Of a stretch of DNA of 6,745 nucleotides, positions 1 to 5,519 are shown one piece after another (within the stretch, counting starts at the first letter, position 1; each line of letters opens with the position of its first letter). The notes below the pieces were generated by a model. It ran no database searches. It was not told where the DNA came from and saw only the letters and a list, made by a program, of their open reading frames with translations. The translations under genes and the position numbers were made by a program. Location of the stretch: the NCBI GenBank assembly GCA_030151985.1, contig JASLDZ010000487.1, positions 1-6,745 of the forward strand, written 5' to 3'. This DNA is from Caulobacteraceae bacterium (lineage in GTDB: Bacteria; Pseudomonadota; Alphaproteobacteria; Caulobacterales; Caulobacteraceae).

Positions 1-344
1 GTCACCATCACGAGGGTGTGGGCGCCCATCCAGGGCAGCCAGTGCGTCGCCGCGGCCTGCATCGCGGCGAACAGGCCCAGCGCTCCCGCCACCGCCGCCG
101 CGCCCCGCCGCTCGCCCAGGCGCGCGATCAGGTCGGCCCACAGGAAGGCGCCCACGGTGATCGCGGCGTTCGACAGGATCGCGATCTGCGACGTCTGCCC
201 GAGCGTGAACCCCTGCGCGCTCATCAGATAGGGGCGTACGTAGTCGAAGACGTTGAAGTTGTAGCAGTAAAACACATAGCCGATCAGCACGACGACGTAG
301 GCCGCCACCCGCAAGGCCAGGGGGACCTCGCGGGCGTGGATCAT
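1..344 (-). CDS. MFS permease, left-arm copy (N-terminal part, cut by window edge)
   Basis: This is the N-terminal 114 residues of a major facilitator superfamily permease; the frame stays open to the window edge. The protein begins MIHAREVPLALRVAAY and matches the complete permease at 2693-3922 at 111 of 114 positions (differences at residues 6, 13 and 87: E/D, V/I, G/A). Hydrophobic segments at about residues 10-28, 55-72 and 82-100 fit the first transmembrane helices. The loop ADLIARLGERR (70-80) is a degenerate MFS signature between helices 2 and 3. The start codon (344-342) overlaps the stop of the SnoaL-like gene as ATGA, so the two are co-transcribed and probably translationally coupled. 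An AGGGA (plus 353-357) lies 8 nt upstream of the start, which the right-hand copy lacks. Role inferred: inner-membrane transport of an unidentified small solute. Fold confidence is high, substrate unknown. Confidence 0.88.
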   Translation of the reverse strand, partial: MIHAREVPLALRVAAYVVVLIGYVFYCYNFNVFDYVRPYLMSAQGFTLGQTSQIAILSNAAITVGAFLWADLIARLGERRGAAAVAGALGLFAAMQAAATHWLPWMGAHTLVMV

Positions 345-1462
345 GCGTCCGGTCCCTGGCGCAGGGCGGCGCGGTAGGCCTGCGCCAGCACGGCCAGCTC
401 GTCGAACACCGTCCACTCCTCGACGATGCGGCCAGCGGAGTCGAACCGGCAGTGCGTCATGCCGAGGACGGCGATCGGCAGGCCAGCCGGCAGCGGGCTG
501 AACCAGCCGCCTGTGCGGCTCGTGCCGACAAGCTCCCAGCGCACGGCGGCGATCACCCCGTCGGTCTCGTCGGCCCAGGAGACGTGGCCGACGCTCAGCG
601 TGCCGTCGGGAACCGACGCCATCAGCGCCACGTGGGCGGCGCGGATTGCGCGCAGGCCCGCCGCCACGCGGCCGCCCGCGGTGTGCAGCGTCGCGTCAGG
701 GGCGTAGTGCTCGGCGAGGGCGTCCAGCCGGCGGCGGTTCCAGACGTCGTGGAACAGGTGCCGCAGGTGCTGCTCCAGCGTCTCGCGCGGCAGGTCGAGC
801 GGCTGCGGCGGCGTCTGGCCCTCCATGCGCAGGGGCGCGGGGCGGACGTAGGCCTCGACGGGAGCGGAGGCCGCCGCGAACGCCCTGGCCGTCGCGTGCA
901 GGTCGAGCCCGAGCTGGCGCACGGCCGCGCCATTGTCGCGGGTCAGCCACTCGGTATGGATCAGGCCCGCGCGGCTGATGCAGTCGGCGGCGAAGCGCAC
1001 GGTGGTGGTGCGCCCGCTGGGCGGCCCGTAGGCGCTCCAGCCCACGTTCATCGCCGAGCCGAAGCCCAGGTGCGCCGTATAGAAGTCGCCGCCGCCCTCG
1101 TCGCTCCAGGCGACGTGCAGGGCGTGGTCCTCCACCTCGGGGAAGGCGGCCATCGACGCGAGAGTGTTGGCGACCACCGTCTCCACGCCCCGGATCACGT
1201 CGGCGGTGGTGTAGACGACACAGTTGGCGTCGTAGGTGTCGTAGATCATGCCGACGGCGCCGTCAGTCCAGATCTCGCGCGTGATGCGCACGATGTAGTC
1301 GACGATGTCGCGGTAGCGGTCGGGGAAGCCGGGCAGGTCCTGACGCGCGCCGCCTTCGCCATGCAGCACGGCGGCCTCGCTGCGGTGGCGCAGGCGGGTG
1401 ACCAGCGGGCGCGCCGGCAGGGCGTAGGGGCCGACCTTGGTGCGCGGCTTCGGCTCGGCCAT
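341..1462 (-). CDS. Tandem SnoaL/NTF2-like domain protein, left-arm copy
   Basis: A 373-residue protein with no signal peptide or membrane segment, so likely cytoplasmic. Two SnoaL/NTF2-like (cystatin-like alpha+beta cone) domains can be seen, at about residues 45-190 and 226-366. Each ends in a related strand motif, EWLTRDNGAAVRQLG in the first and EEWTVFDELAVLAQ in the second. SnoaL-like folds include polyketide cyclases, isomerases, dehydratases and non-catalytic binding proteins, so no reaction can be assigned. The start at 1462 is chosen because GGGAGGG (plus 1466-1472) sits 3 nt upstream; the frame stays open 49 codons further only because it runs into the opposite arm of the inverted repeat. 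It is about 93% identical to the gene at 1584-2696, with one extra alanine in the interdomain linker and a different C-terminal tail (LRQGPDA). It is followed at an ATGA overlap by an MFS permease. Confidence 0.88.
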   Translation of the reverse strand: MAEPKPRTKVGPYALPARPLVTRLRHRSEAAVLHGEGGARQDLPGFPDRYRDIVDYIVRITREIWTDGAVGMIYDTYDANCVVYTTADVIRGVETVVANTLASMAAFPEVEDHALHVAWSDEGGGDFYTAHLGFGSAMNVGWSAYGPPSGRTTTVRFAADCISRAGLIHTEWLTRDNGAAVRQLGLDLHATARAFAAASAPVEAYVRPAPLRMEGQTPPQPLDLPRETLEQHLRHLFHDVWNRRRLDALAEHYAPDATLHTAGGRVAAGLRAIRAAHVALMASVPDGTLSVGHVSWADETDGVIAAVRWELVGTSRTGGWFSPLPAGLPIAVLGMTHCRFDSAGRIVEEWTVFDELAVLAQAYRAALRQGPDA

Positions 1463-1465
1463 GGT

Positions 1466-1472
1466 CCCTCCC
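1466..1472 (-). promoter_or_regulatory. Ribosome binding site of left SnoaL-like gene
   Basis: GGGAGGG on the minus strand, ending 3 nt before the ATG at 1462 with its GGAG core 5 nt away. It decides this start over the upstream in-frame ATG at 1609, which lies inside the opposite gene. Confidence 0.75.
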
Positions 1473-1573
1473 TGCGAGCCGTCTGATCGCGGCCATCCTC
1501 CGGATGCACCCCGCTTGCATGCGAAGTCAACCGATGCGACACCGTCGGGACGGCCGCGATCAGACGGCTTGCA

Positions 1574-1580
1574 GGGAGGG
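1574..1580 (+). promoter_or_regulatory. Ribosome binding site of right SnoaL-like gene
   Basis: GGGAGGG ends 3 nt before the ATG at 1584, the exact mirror of the left gene's site. It decides this start over the in-frame ATG at 1437, which lies within the divergent gene. Confidence 0.75.
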
Positions 1581-1583
1581 ACC

Positions 1584-2696
1584 ATGGCCGAGCCGAAGCC
1601 GCGCACCAAGGTCGGCCCCTACGCTCTGCCCGAGCGCCCGCTCGTCACCCGCCTGCGCCACCGCAGCGAGGCCTCCGTGCTGCGCGGCGAGGGCGCGCCC
1701 GCCCAGGACTTGCCCGGCTTCCCCGACCGCTACCGCGACATCGTCGACTACATCGTGCGCATCACGCGCGAGATTTGGACCGACGGCGCGGTCGGCCTGA
1801 TCTACGAGACTTACGACGCCAACTGCGTCGTCTACACCACCGCCGATGTGATCCGCGGCGTGGAGACGGTGGTCGCCAACACTCTCGCGTCCATGGCCGC
1901 CTTTCCGGAGGTGGAGGACCACGCCCTCCACGTCGCTTGGACCGACGAGGGCGGCGGAGACTTCTACACGGCGCACCTGGGCTTCGGCTCGGCGATGAAC
2001 GTGGGCTGGAGCGCCTACGGGCCGCCGAGCGGGCGCACCACCACCGTCCGCTTCGCCGCCGATTGCATCAGCCGCGCGGGCCTGATCCACACCGAGTGGC
2101 TGACCCGCGACAACGGCGCGGCCGTGCGCCAGCTGGGGCTCGACCTGCACGCGACGGCCAAGGCGTTCGCCGCCTCCGCCCTCGTCGACGCCTACGTCCG
2201 CCCCGCCCCCCTGCGCATGGAGGGGCAAACCCCGCCGCCGCCGCTCGACCTCCCGCGCGAGACGCTGGAGCAGCACCTGCGCCACCTGTTCCACGACGTC
2301 TGGAACCGCCGCCGGCTGGACGCCCTGGCCGAGCACTACGCGCCGACCGCCGTGCTCCACACCGCGGGTGGCCGCGTGGCGGCGGGCCTGCGGGCGATCC
2401 GCGCCGCCCACGTGGCGCTGATGGCGTCGGTTCCAGACGGCACGCTGAGCGTCGGCCACGTCTCCTGGGCCGACGAGACCGACGGGATCGTCGCCGCCGT
2501 GCGCTGGGAGCTCACGGGCACGAGCCGCACCGGCGGCTGGTTCGGCCCGCTCCCCTCCGGCCTGCCGATCGCCATCCTCGGGATGACGCACTGCCGCTTC
2601 GACGCCCAGAGGCGCATCGTCGAGGAGTGGACCGTGTTCGACGAGCTGGCGGTGCTGGCGCAGGCCTACCGCGCCGCCCCGGTCGCCGCCGCATGA
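1584..2696 (+). CDS. Tandem SnoaL/NTF2-like domain protein, right-arm copy
   Basis: A 370-residue, apparently cytoplasmic protein, paralogue of the gene at 341-1462. SnoaL/NTF2-like domain 1 spans about residues 45-188 and domain 2 about 225-364, joined by a proline-rich linker (about 204-222, with TPPPP). Domain 1 ends in EWLTRDNGAAVRQLG (171-185) and domain 2 in EEWTVFDELAVLAQ (347-360), so the chain looks like an internal tandem of one fold. Compared with the left copy, domain 1 differs at 3 positions (72, 75, 120), domain 2 at 11, the N-terminal 44 residues at 6, and the C-terminal tail is unrelated (PVAAA). No catalytic residue can be assigned with confidence. It is the first gene of a three-gene operon with two transporters, joined to the next by an ATGA overlap at 2693-2696. 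A cyclase, isomerase, dehydratase or ligand-binding role on an imported compound is possible; this is inference. Confidence 0.88.
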   Translation: MAEPKPRTKVGPYALPERPLVTRLRHRSEASVLRGEGAPAQDLPGFPDRYRDIVDYIVRITREIWTDGAVGLIYETYDANCVVYTTADVIRGVETVVANTLASMAAFPEVEDHALHVAWTDEGGGDFYTAHLGFGSAMNVGWSAYGPPSGRTTTVRFAADCISRAGLIHTEWLTRDNGAAVRQLGLDLHATAKAFAASALVDAYVRPAPLRMEGQTPPPPLDLPRETLEQHLRHLFHDVWNRRRLDALAEHYAPTAVLHTAGGRVAAGLRAIRAAHVALMASVPDGTLSVGHVSWADETDGIVAAVRWELTGTSRTGGWFGPLPSGLPIAILGMTHCRFDAQRRIVEEWTVFDELAVLAQAYRAAPVAAA

Positions 2697-3922
2697 TCCA
2701 CGCGCGCGACGTTCCGCTGGCCCTGCGGATCGCCGCCTACGTCGTCGTGCTGATCGGCTACGTGTTCTACTGCTACAACTTCAACGTCTTCGACTACGTG
2801 CGCCCGTACCTGATGAGCGCGCAGGGATTCACGCTCGGACAGACGTCGCAGATCGCGATCCTGTCCAATGCGGCGATCACCGTGGGCGCTTTCCTCTGGG
2901 CGGACCTGATCGCGCGGCTGGGGGAGCGGCGGGGGGCGGCGGCGGTGGCGGCCGCGCTGGGCCTGTTCGCCGCGATGCAGGCGGCGGCGACGCACTGGCT
3001 GCCCTGGATGGGCGCCCACACCCTCGTGATGGTGACGGTGGCGGGCTACTACGTGGCGGCCACGGGCGCGGTGGTGACGATGTTCCCGGCCGCCCTGCGC
3101 GGGAAGCTGGTGGCGCTGAACTCCGCCATGTTCCCGATCTCCAACATCCTGATCGGCCTTCTCGGAGGCGCGCTGGGCGACGGCGGCTGGCGCTGGCTGC
3201 TGTGGCTGGGCGCGACGCCCTTGCTGCTCGCGCCCCTGCTCTACCTCCTGCTGCCCGACCCCCTCCGTGTGCGGGGCTATGGTGAGGACGACGCGCCCGC
3301 CGAGACGCTCGAGAAGGGCACTTGGCGGGAGATGCTGAGCCCGCCTTACCGCCGCCTGACGCTGGGTTGCATCCTCTTGTCCGGGATCGACTTCAACGCC
3401 TACCAGCTCTTCCTGTCGCTGCTCACCGTCTACCTGAAGGAGGTCGGGCACGTGTCGGCGGCCGTGATGGGCCAGACCTTCGCGCTGGTCAGCCTGGGCT
3501 CGCTGATCGGCAGCTTCGCCTGGGCGGCGGTGAGCGACCGCTTCGGCCGCCGGTCGACGCTGGTCGGCTATCTCCTCTGCGCGGTCTGCGTGGTCGCCTT
3601 CCTGTTCGCCTCTCTGGGGCCGCAGGTGCAGAAGGCGATCGGCTTCGTGTTCGGCTTCGGCCTGGCCTGCACGGCTGCGTGGGGAGCCTGGTTCGCGGAG
3701 ATGTTCCCCGCCCGCCTGCGCCCCCACGGCGCCTCGCTGTTCCACGGCGGCCACGCGCTGGCCTTCATGGCGCCGGTGTTCTCCGCCTGGGCGAGCCCCC
3801 GCTTCGGCCTCGCGCCCGCCATGGCGGTGGCGGCGATCGTCTACGTCGCCGGCGCGGTGCTGTGGGCGGCCCTGCCGGAGACGCTGGCGCGCGGCCGGGC
3901 GCTGCAGGAAGCCGCCGCATGA
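2693..3922 (+). CDS. MFS permease, right-arm copy (complete)
   Basis: A 409-residue integral membrane protein of the major facilitator superfamily, full length for the family. The N-terminal half runs from residue 10 to about 190 with the loop ADLIARLGERR (70-80). A charged central loop (about 189-225, with GEDD and ETLEK) follows, then a C-terminal half with the canonical loop AAVSDRFGRR (278-287). The ending LPETLARGR (394-402) resembles the PETKGR element of sugar-porter-type permeases. It is most like the proton-symporting organic acid or sugar branches of MFS; the substrate cannot be read. The start codon overlaps the stop of the SnoaL-like gene (ATGA), with no Shine-Dalgarno site visible just upstream, so translation probably depends on re-initiation. 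Its stop overlaps the start of the GPH transporter at 3919-3922. The first 114 residues match the left-arm permease at 111 positions. Confidence 0.92.
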   Translation: MIHARDVPLALRIAAYVVVLIGYVFYCYNFNVFDYVRPYLMSAQGFTLGQTSQIAILSNAAITVGAFLWADLIARLGERRGAAAVAAALGLFAAMQAAATHWLPWMGAHTLVMVTVAGYYVAATGAVVTMFPAALRGKLVALNSAMFPISNILIGLLGGALGDGGWRWLLWLGATPLLLAPLLYLLLPDPLRVRGYGEDDAPAETLEKGTWREMLSPPYRRLTLGCILLSGIDFNAYQLFLSLLTVYLKEVGHVSAAVMGQTFALVSLGSLIGSFAWAAVSDRFGRRSTLVGYLLCAVCVVAFLFASLGPQVQKAIGFVFGFGLACTAAWGAWFAEMFPARLRPHGASLFHGGHALAFMAPVFSAWASPRFGLAPAMAVAAIVYVAGAVLWAALPETLARGRALQEAAA

Positions 3923-5397
3923 CCACCGTCGAGGCCGCGCTCGCCCCCAGCACCTCGCCCGCCGCCACCCACCCGCCGCCCCTGACGAGGCGGCTGAAGA
4001 TGGGCTACGGCGTCGGCAGTATGGCCGAGGCGCTGGTCTTCTCCTCGACCACCCAGTTCCTGCTGATCTTCTACAACCAGGTGCGGGGGCTGAACGCGGG
4101 CTACGTCGGCATGGCGATCGCCGCGGGCCTGTTCGTGAACGCGATCGCGGACCCTCTGGTGGGGAGTTGGTCGGACCGGACGCGCTCGCGGTTCGGCCGC
4201 CGCCACCCCTTCATGTTCGCCGCCATCCTGCCCGTGGCGCTGTCGTTCTGGGGCCTGTTCAACCCGCCCGGGGCCTTGGGCGAGTGGGGACAGCTGGTTT
4301 GGCTGGCGGCGCTGAACATCGTGCTGCAGCAGGCGCTGACGCTGTTCCACACCCCGCACCTGGCGTTCGGCGGCGAGCTCTCGCCCGACTATATCGAGCG
4401 CACGAAGATCATGAGTTACAACACCTTCTTCCTGTGGGCGGGCGACACGGCCTGCTGGCTCTCGACCTTCGGCCTGTTCTTCGCGGCGACCAAAGCCTTC
4501 CCGAACGGCGCGCTCGACCCCAGCCGCTACCTCGGCTTCTCGACCACCGTGGCGCTGCTGATCGGCGGCATCCTGCTCCTCTCCGCCGCCTCCACCGCCC
4601 GGCGCATCCCCTGGCTGCCGAAGCCGGCGGCGAGCGTGAAGGGCTTCAGCTTCCCCGCCTTCTTCGGCGACGTGAAGCAGGCGCTGTCGAACCGCAACTA
4701 CCTGACGATCCTCTTCTCCATGCTGTTCCTGTCGCTGATGCAGGGGGTGAGGGGAGGGTTGTGGATCTACACGGCCACCTTCTTCTGGCGGCTGAACAAC
4801 GGCCAGATCGTGTGGTTCGCGGTCGGCAGCTTCATCGCCTATGTCGCGGGCTCGGCCTGGGTCTCGCGCATCCACAAGCGGTTCGACAAGCGAGCCACCG
4901 TAACCGCCGCGATCGCGCTGTACTGCATCGGACCCGCCCTGCCGCTGGCGCTTGGATACTTCGGCTTGCTGTCGGCGCAGACGCCCTACATCCTGCCGAT
5001 CCTGATCGCGTTCGGGCTGCTGCAGCACTTCCCCTATTGCCTGATCGCCACGACGCAATACTCGGCGCTAGCCGACATCACCGACGAGAACGAGGTGAAG
5101 TACGGCGTACGGCAGGAGGGGGTGTTCTTCTCCACCCAGACCTTCTTCGCCCGCATAGACCAGGCGATCGGCTCGGCGCTCGCGGGGTGGGTGCTGAGCC
5201 TCCTGGCCTTCCCCGCCCACGCCCAGCCGGGACACGTAGCGCAGCCGGTGCTGCAAGGACTGGCGCTGGCCTTCGTGCTGTCGACGCTCCCCGGCCTGGT
5301 CGGCGCGGCGTGCGCCTCGCGGCTGCGGCTGTCGGCAGCCAGCCATAGGGCGACACGGGAGGCCTTGGAGGCGCGGGCGAAGGGGGCGACGGCCTGA
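3919..5397 (+). CDS. GPH/MelB-type (MFS_2) cation symporter-like transporter
   Basis: A 492-residue membrane protein of the glycoside-pentoside-hexuronide:cation symporter family. Family hallmarks: DPLVGSWSDRTRSRFGRRHP (78-97) after helix 2, HTPHLAFGGELSPDYIERTK (144-163), and in the C-terminal half ADITDENEVKYGVRQEG (385-401) followed by FFARIDQAIGSALAG (409-423). A proline-rich cytoplasmic tail occupies about residues 1-22. Compared with the MelB pattern DAINDP, this protein reads NAIADP (74-79): the distal aspartate (D78) is kept, but the first acidic residue is N74 and the asparagine between them is A77. The lysine that follows the EG motif in many family members is R412. Sodium coupling as in MelB is thus doubtful. 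The start is supported by AGGAAG (3906-3911) and an ATGA overlap with the upstream permease. It is the last gene of the operon; convergent LysR gene follows. Substrate unknown. Confidence 0.93.
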   Translation: MTTVEAALAPSTSPAATHPPPLTRRLKMGYGVGSMAEALVFSSTTQFLLIFYNQVRGLNAGYVGMAIAAGLFVNAIADPLVGSWSDRTRSRFGRRHPFMFAAILPVALSFWGLFNPPGALGEWGQLVWLAALNIVLQQALTLFHTPHLAFGGELSPDYIERTKIMSYNTFFLWAGDTACWLSTFGLFFAATKAFPNGALDPSRYLGFSTTVALLIGGILLLSAASTARRIPWLPKPAASVKGFSFPAFFGDVKQALSNRNYLTILFSMLFLSLMQGVRGGLWIYTATFFWRLNNGQIVWFAVGSFIAYVAGSAWVSRIHKRFDKRATVTAAIALYCIGPALPLALGYFGLLSAQTPYILPILIAFGLLQHFPYCLIATTQYSALADITDENEVKYGVRQEGVFFSTQTFFARIDQAIGSALAGWVLSLLAFPAHAQPGHVAQPVLQGLALAFVLSTLPGLVGAACASRLRLSAASHRATREALEARAKGATA

Positions 5398-5406
5398 ACG
5401 CTTCCG

Positions 5407-5519
5407 TTCCCCGCTCATCCCGGCGAAAGCCGGGACCCATGCTCGGCCTCCTGCGGAACGCGTTGCGCTCAAGGACCACCCTTGCTTGGATCCCGGCTTT
5501 CGCCGGGATGAGCGGGGAA
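5407..5519. repeat. REPIN-like inverted repeat pair between convergent genes
   Basis: Two 29-bp arms, 5407-5435 and 5491-5519, are perfect reverse complements of each other and flank a 55-bp middle. Each arm has its own hairpin: TCCCGGC/GCCGGGA around a 4-base loop (GAAA at 5425-5428, TTTC at 5498-5501). This matches the general layout of REP doublets (REPINs), and arms of this type encoding HPGESRDP or PAKAGIQ peptides are common in alphaproteobacterial genomes. It lies 9 bp past the GPH stop and overlaps the end of the LysR gene, so it could also end or protect both transcripts. No T-run follows, so it is not a classical intrinsic terminator. Confidence 0.85.

Larger units (their letters stand above)
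1..1495 (-). repeat. Left arm of large diverged inverted duplication
   Basis: The reverse complement of this stretch matches 1551-3036 gene for gene: leader, SnoaL-like gene, ATGA junction and the start of the MFS permease. Position 1 pairs with 3036, 344 with 2693 and 1462 with 1584; the 9-nt change in offset is explained by three extra codons in the left SnoaL-like gene. Nucleotide identity looks roughly 90% in the parts compared by eye. The arm runs off the left edge, so its true end is not visible. Confidence 0.93.
1463..1583. promoter_or_regulatory. Divergent control region with near-palindromic arms and an asymmetric core
   Basis: This 121-bp spacer separates the two divergent SnoaL-like genes and must hold both promoters unless they lie inside coding sequence. 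The outer 33 bp on each side (1463-1495 and 1551-1583) are inverted copies with a single mismatch within the first 32 bases (G1476 against A1570 on the complement). They contain the ribosome binding sites and the block GCCGTCTGATCGCGGCC. The inner 55 bp (1496-1550) are not palindromic as a whole. The core holds GCATGC (1518-1523), ATGCGA twice (1519-1524 and 1534-1539), a minus-strand TTGACT (1530-1525) that would suit a -35 box, and a plus-strand TTGCAT (1515-1520). No convincing -10 boxes can be seen, so promoter assignment is weak. The conserved arms may carry a shared operator. Confidence 0.6.
1551..3036 (+). repeat. Right arm of large diverged inverted duplication
   Basis: This is the partner of the arm at 1-1495. 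Homology is seen to 3036 only because the left partner is cut there; the duplication probably continues to the right. No transposase, direct target repeat or tRNA is visible at the centre, so nothing here shows how the inversion-duplication formed. Confidence 0.93.

Noticed and set aside
452..1486. 344-codon open frame on the plus strand, with a mirror-image 343-codon frame on the minus strand at 1560-2591
   Set aside because: Both lie antisense to the SnoaL-like genes, are rich in R, G, A, H and V as expected for GC-rich shadow frames, have no ribosome site, and are mirror copies only because the arms are inverted repeats.
1496..1550. A possible CRISPR, attachment site or origin at the centre of the palindrome
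   Set aside because: There are no spaced direct repeats, tRNA, integrase, DnaA-box or iteron clusters; only short repeated words (ATGCGA twice) are present.
1437..1583. A 49-codon N-terminal extension of the right SnoaL-like gene (and its mirror, 1609-1463, for the left gene)
   Set aside because: The extension reads through the opposite arm's start region and the control region; it is open because of the repeat structure. GGGAGGG immediately before 1584 and 1462 marks the true starts.
1775..2692. Long plus-strand frame upstream of and in phase with the MFS permease (also 3322-3918 upstream of the GPH gene)
   Set aside because: These are out-of-phase readings of the preceding gene with arginine- and proline-rich composition. 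The homologous proteins begin at 2693 and 3919, each at an ATGA overlap.
1..3036. Assembly artefact (hairpin or chimeric read) creating the inverted duplication
   Set aside because: The arms differ by many synonymous and about 7% amino-acid changes, a codon indel and distinct gene tails, while both frames stay open. An artefact would give identical arms.
2666..3754. 362-codon minus-strand frame opposite the MFS permease, and 405 codons at 3841-5058
   Set aside because: Composition (Q, R, E, H, G, V repeats without hydrophobic core or motif) is typical of antisense shadows of GC-rich membrane protein genes.
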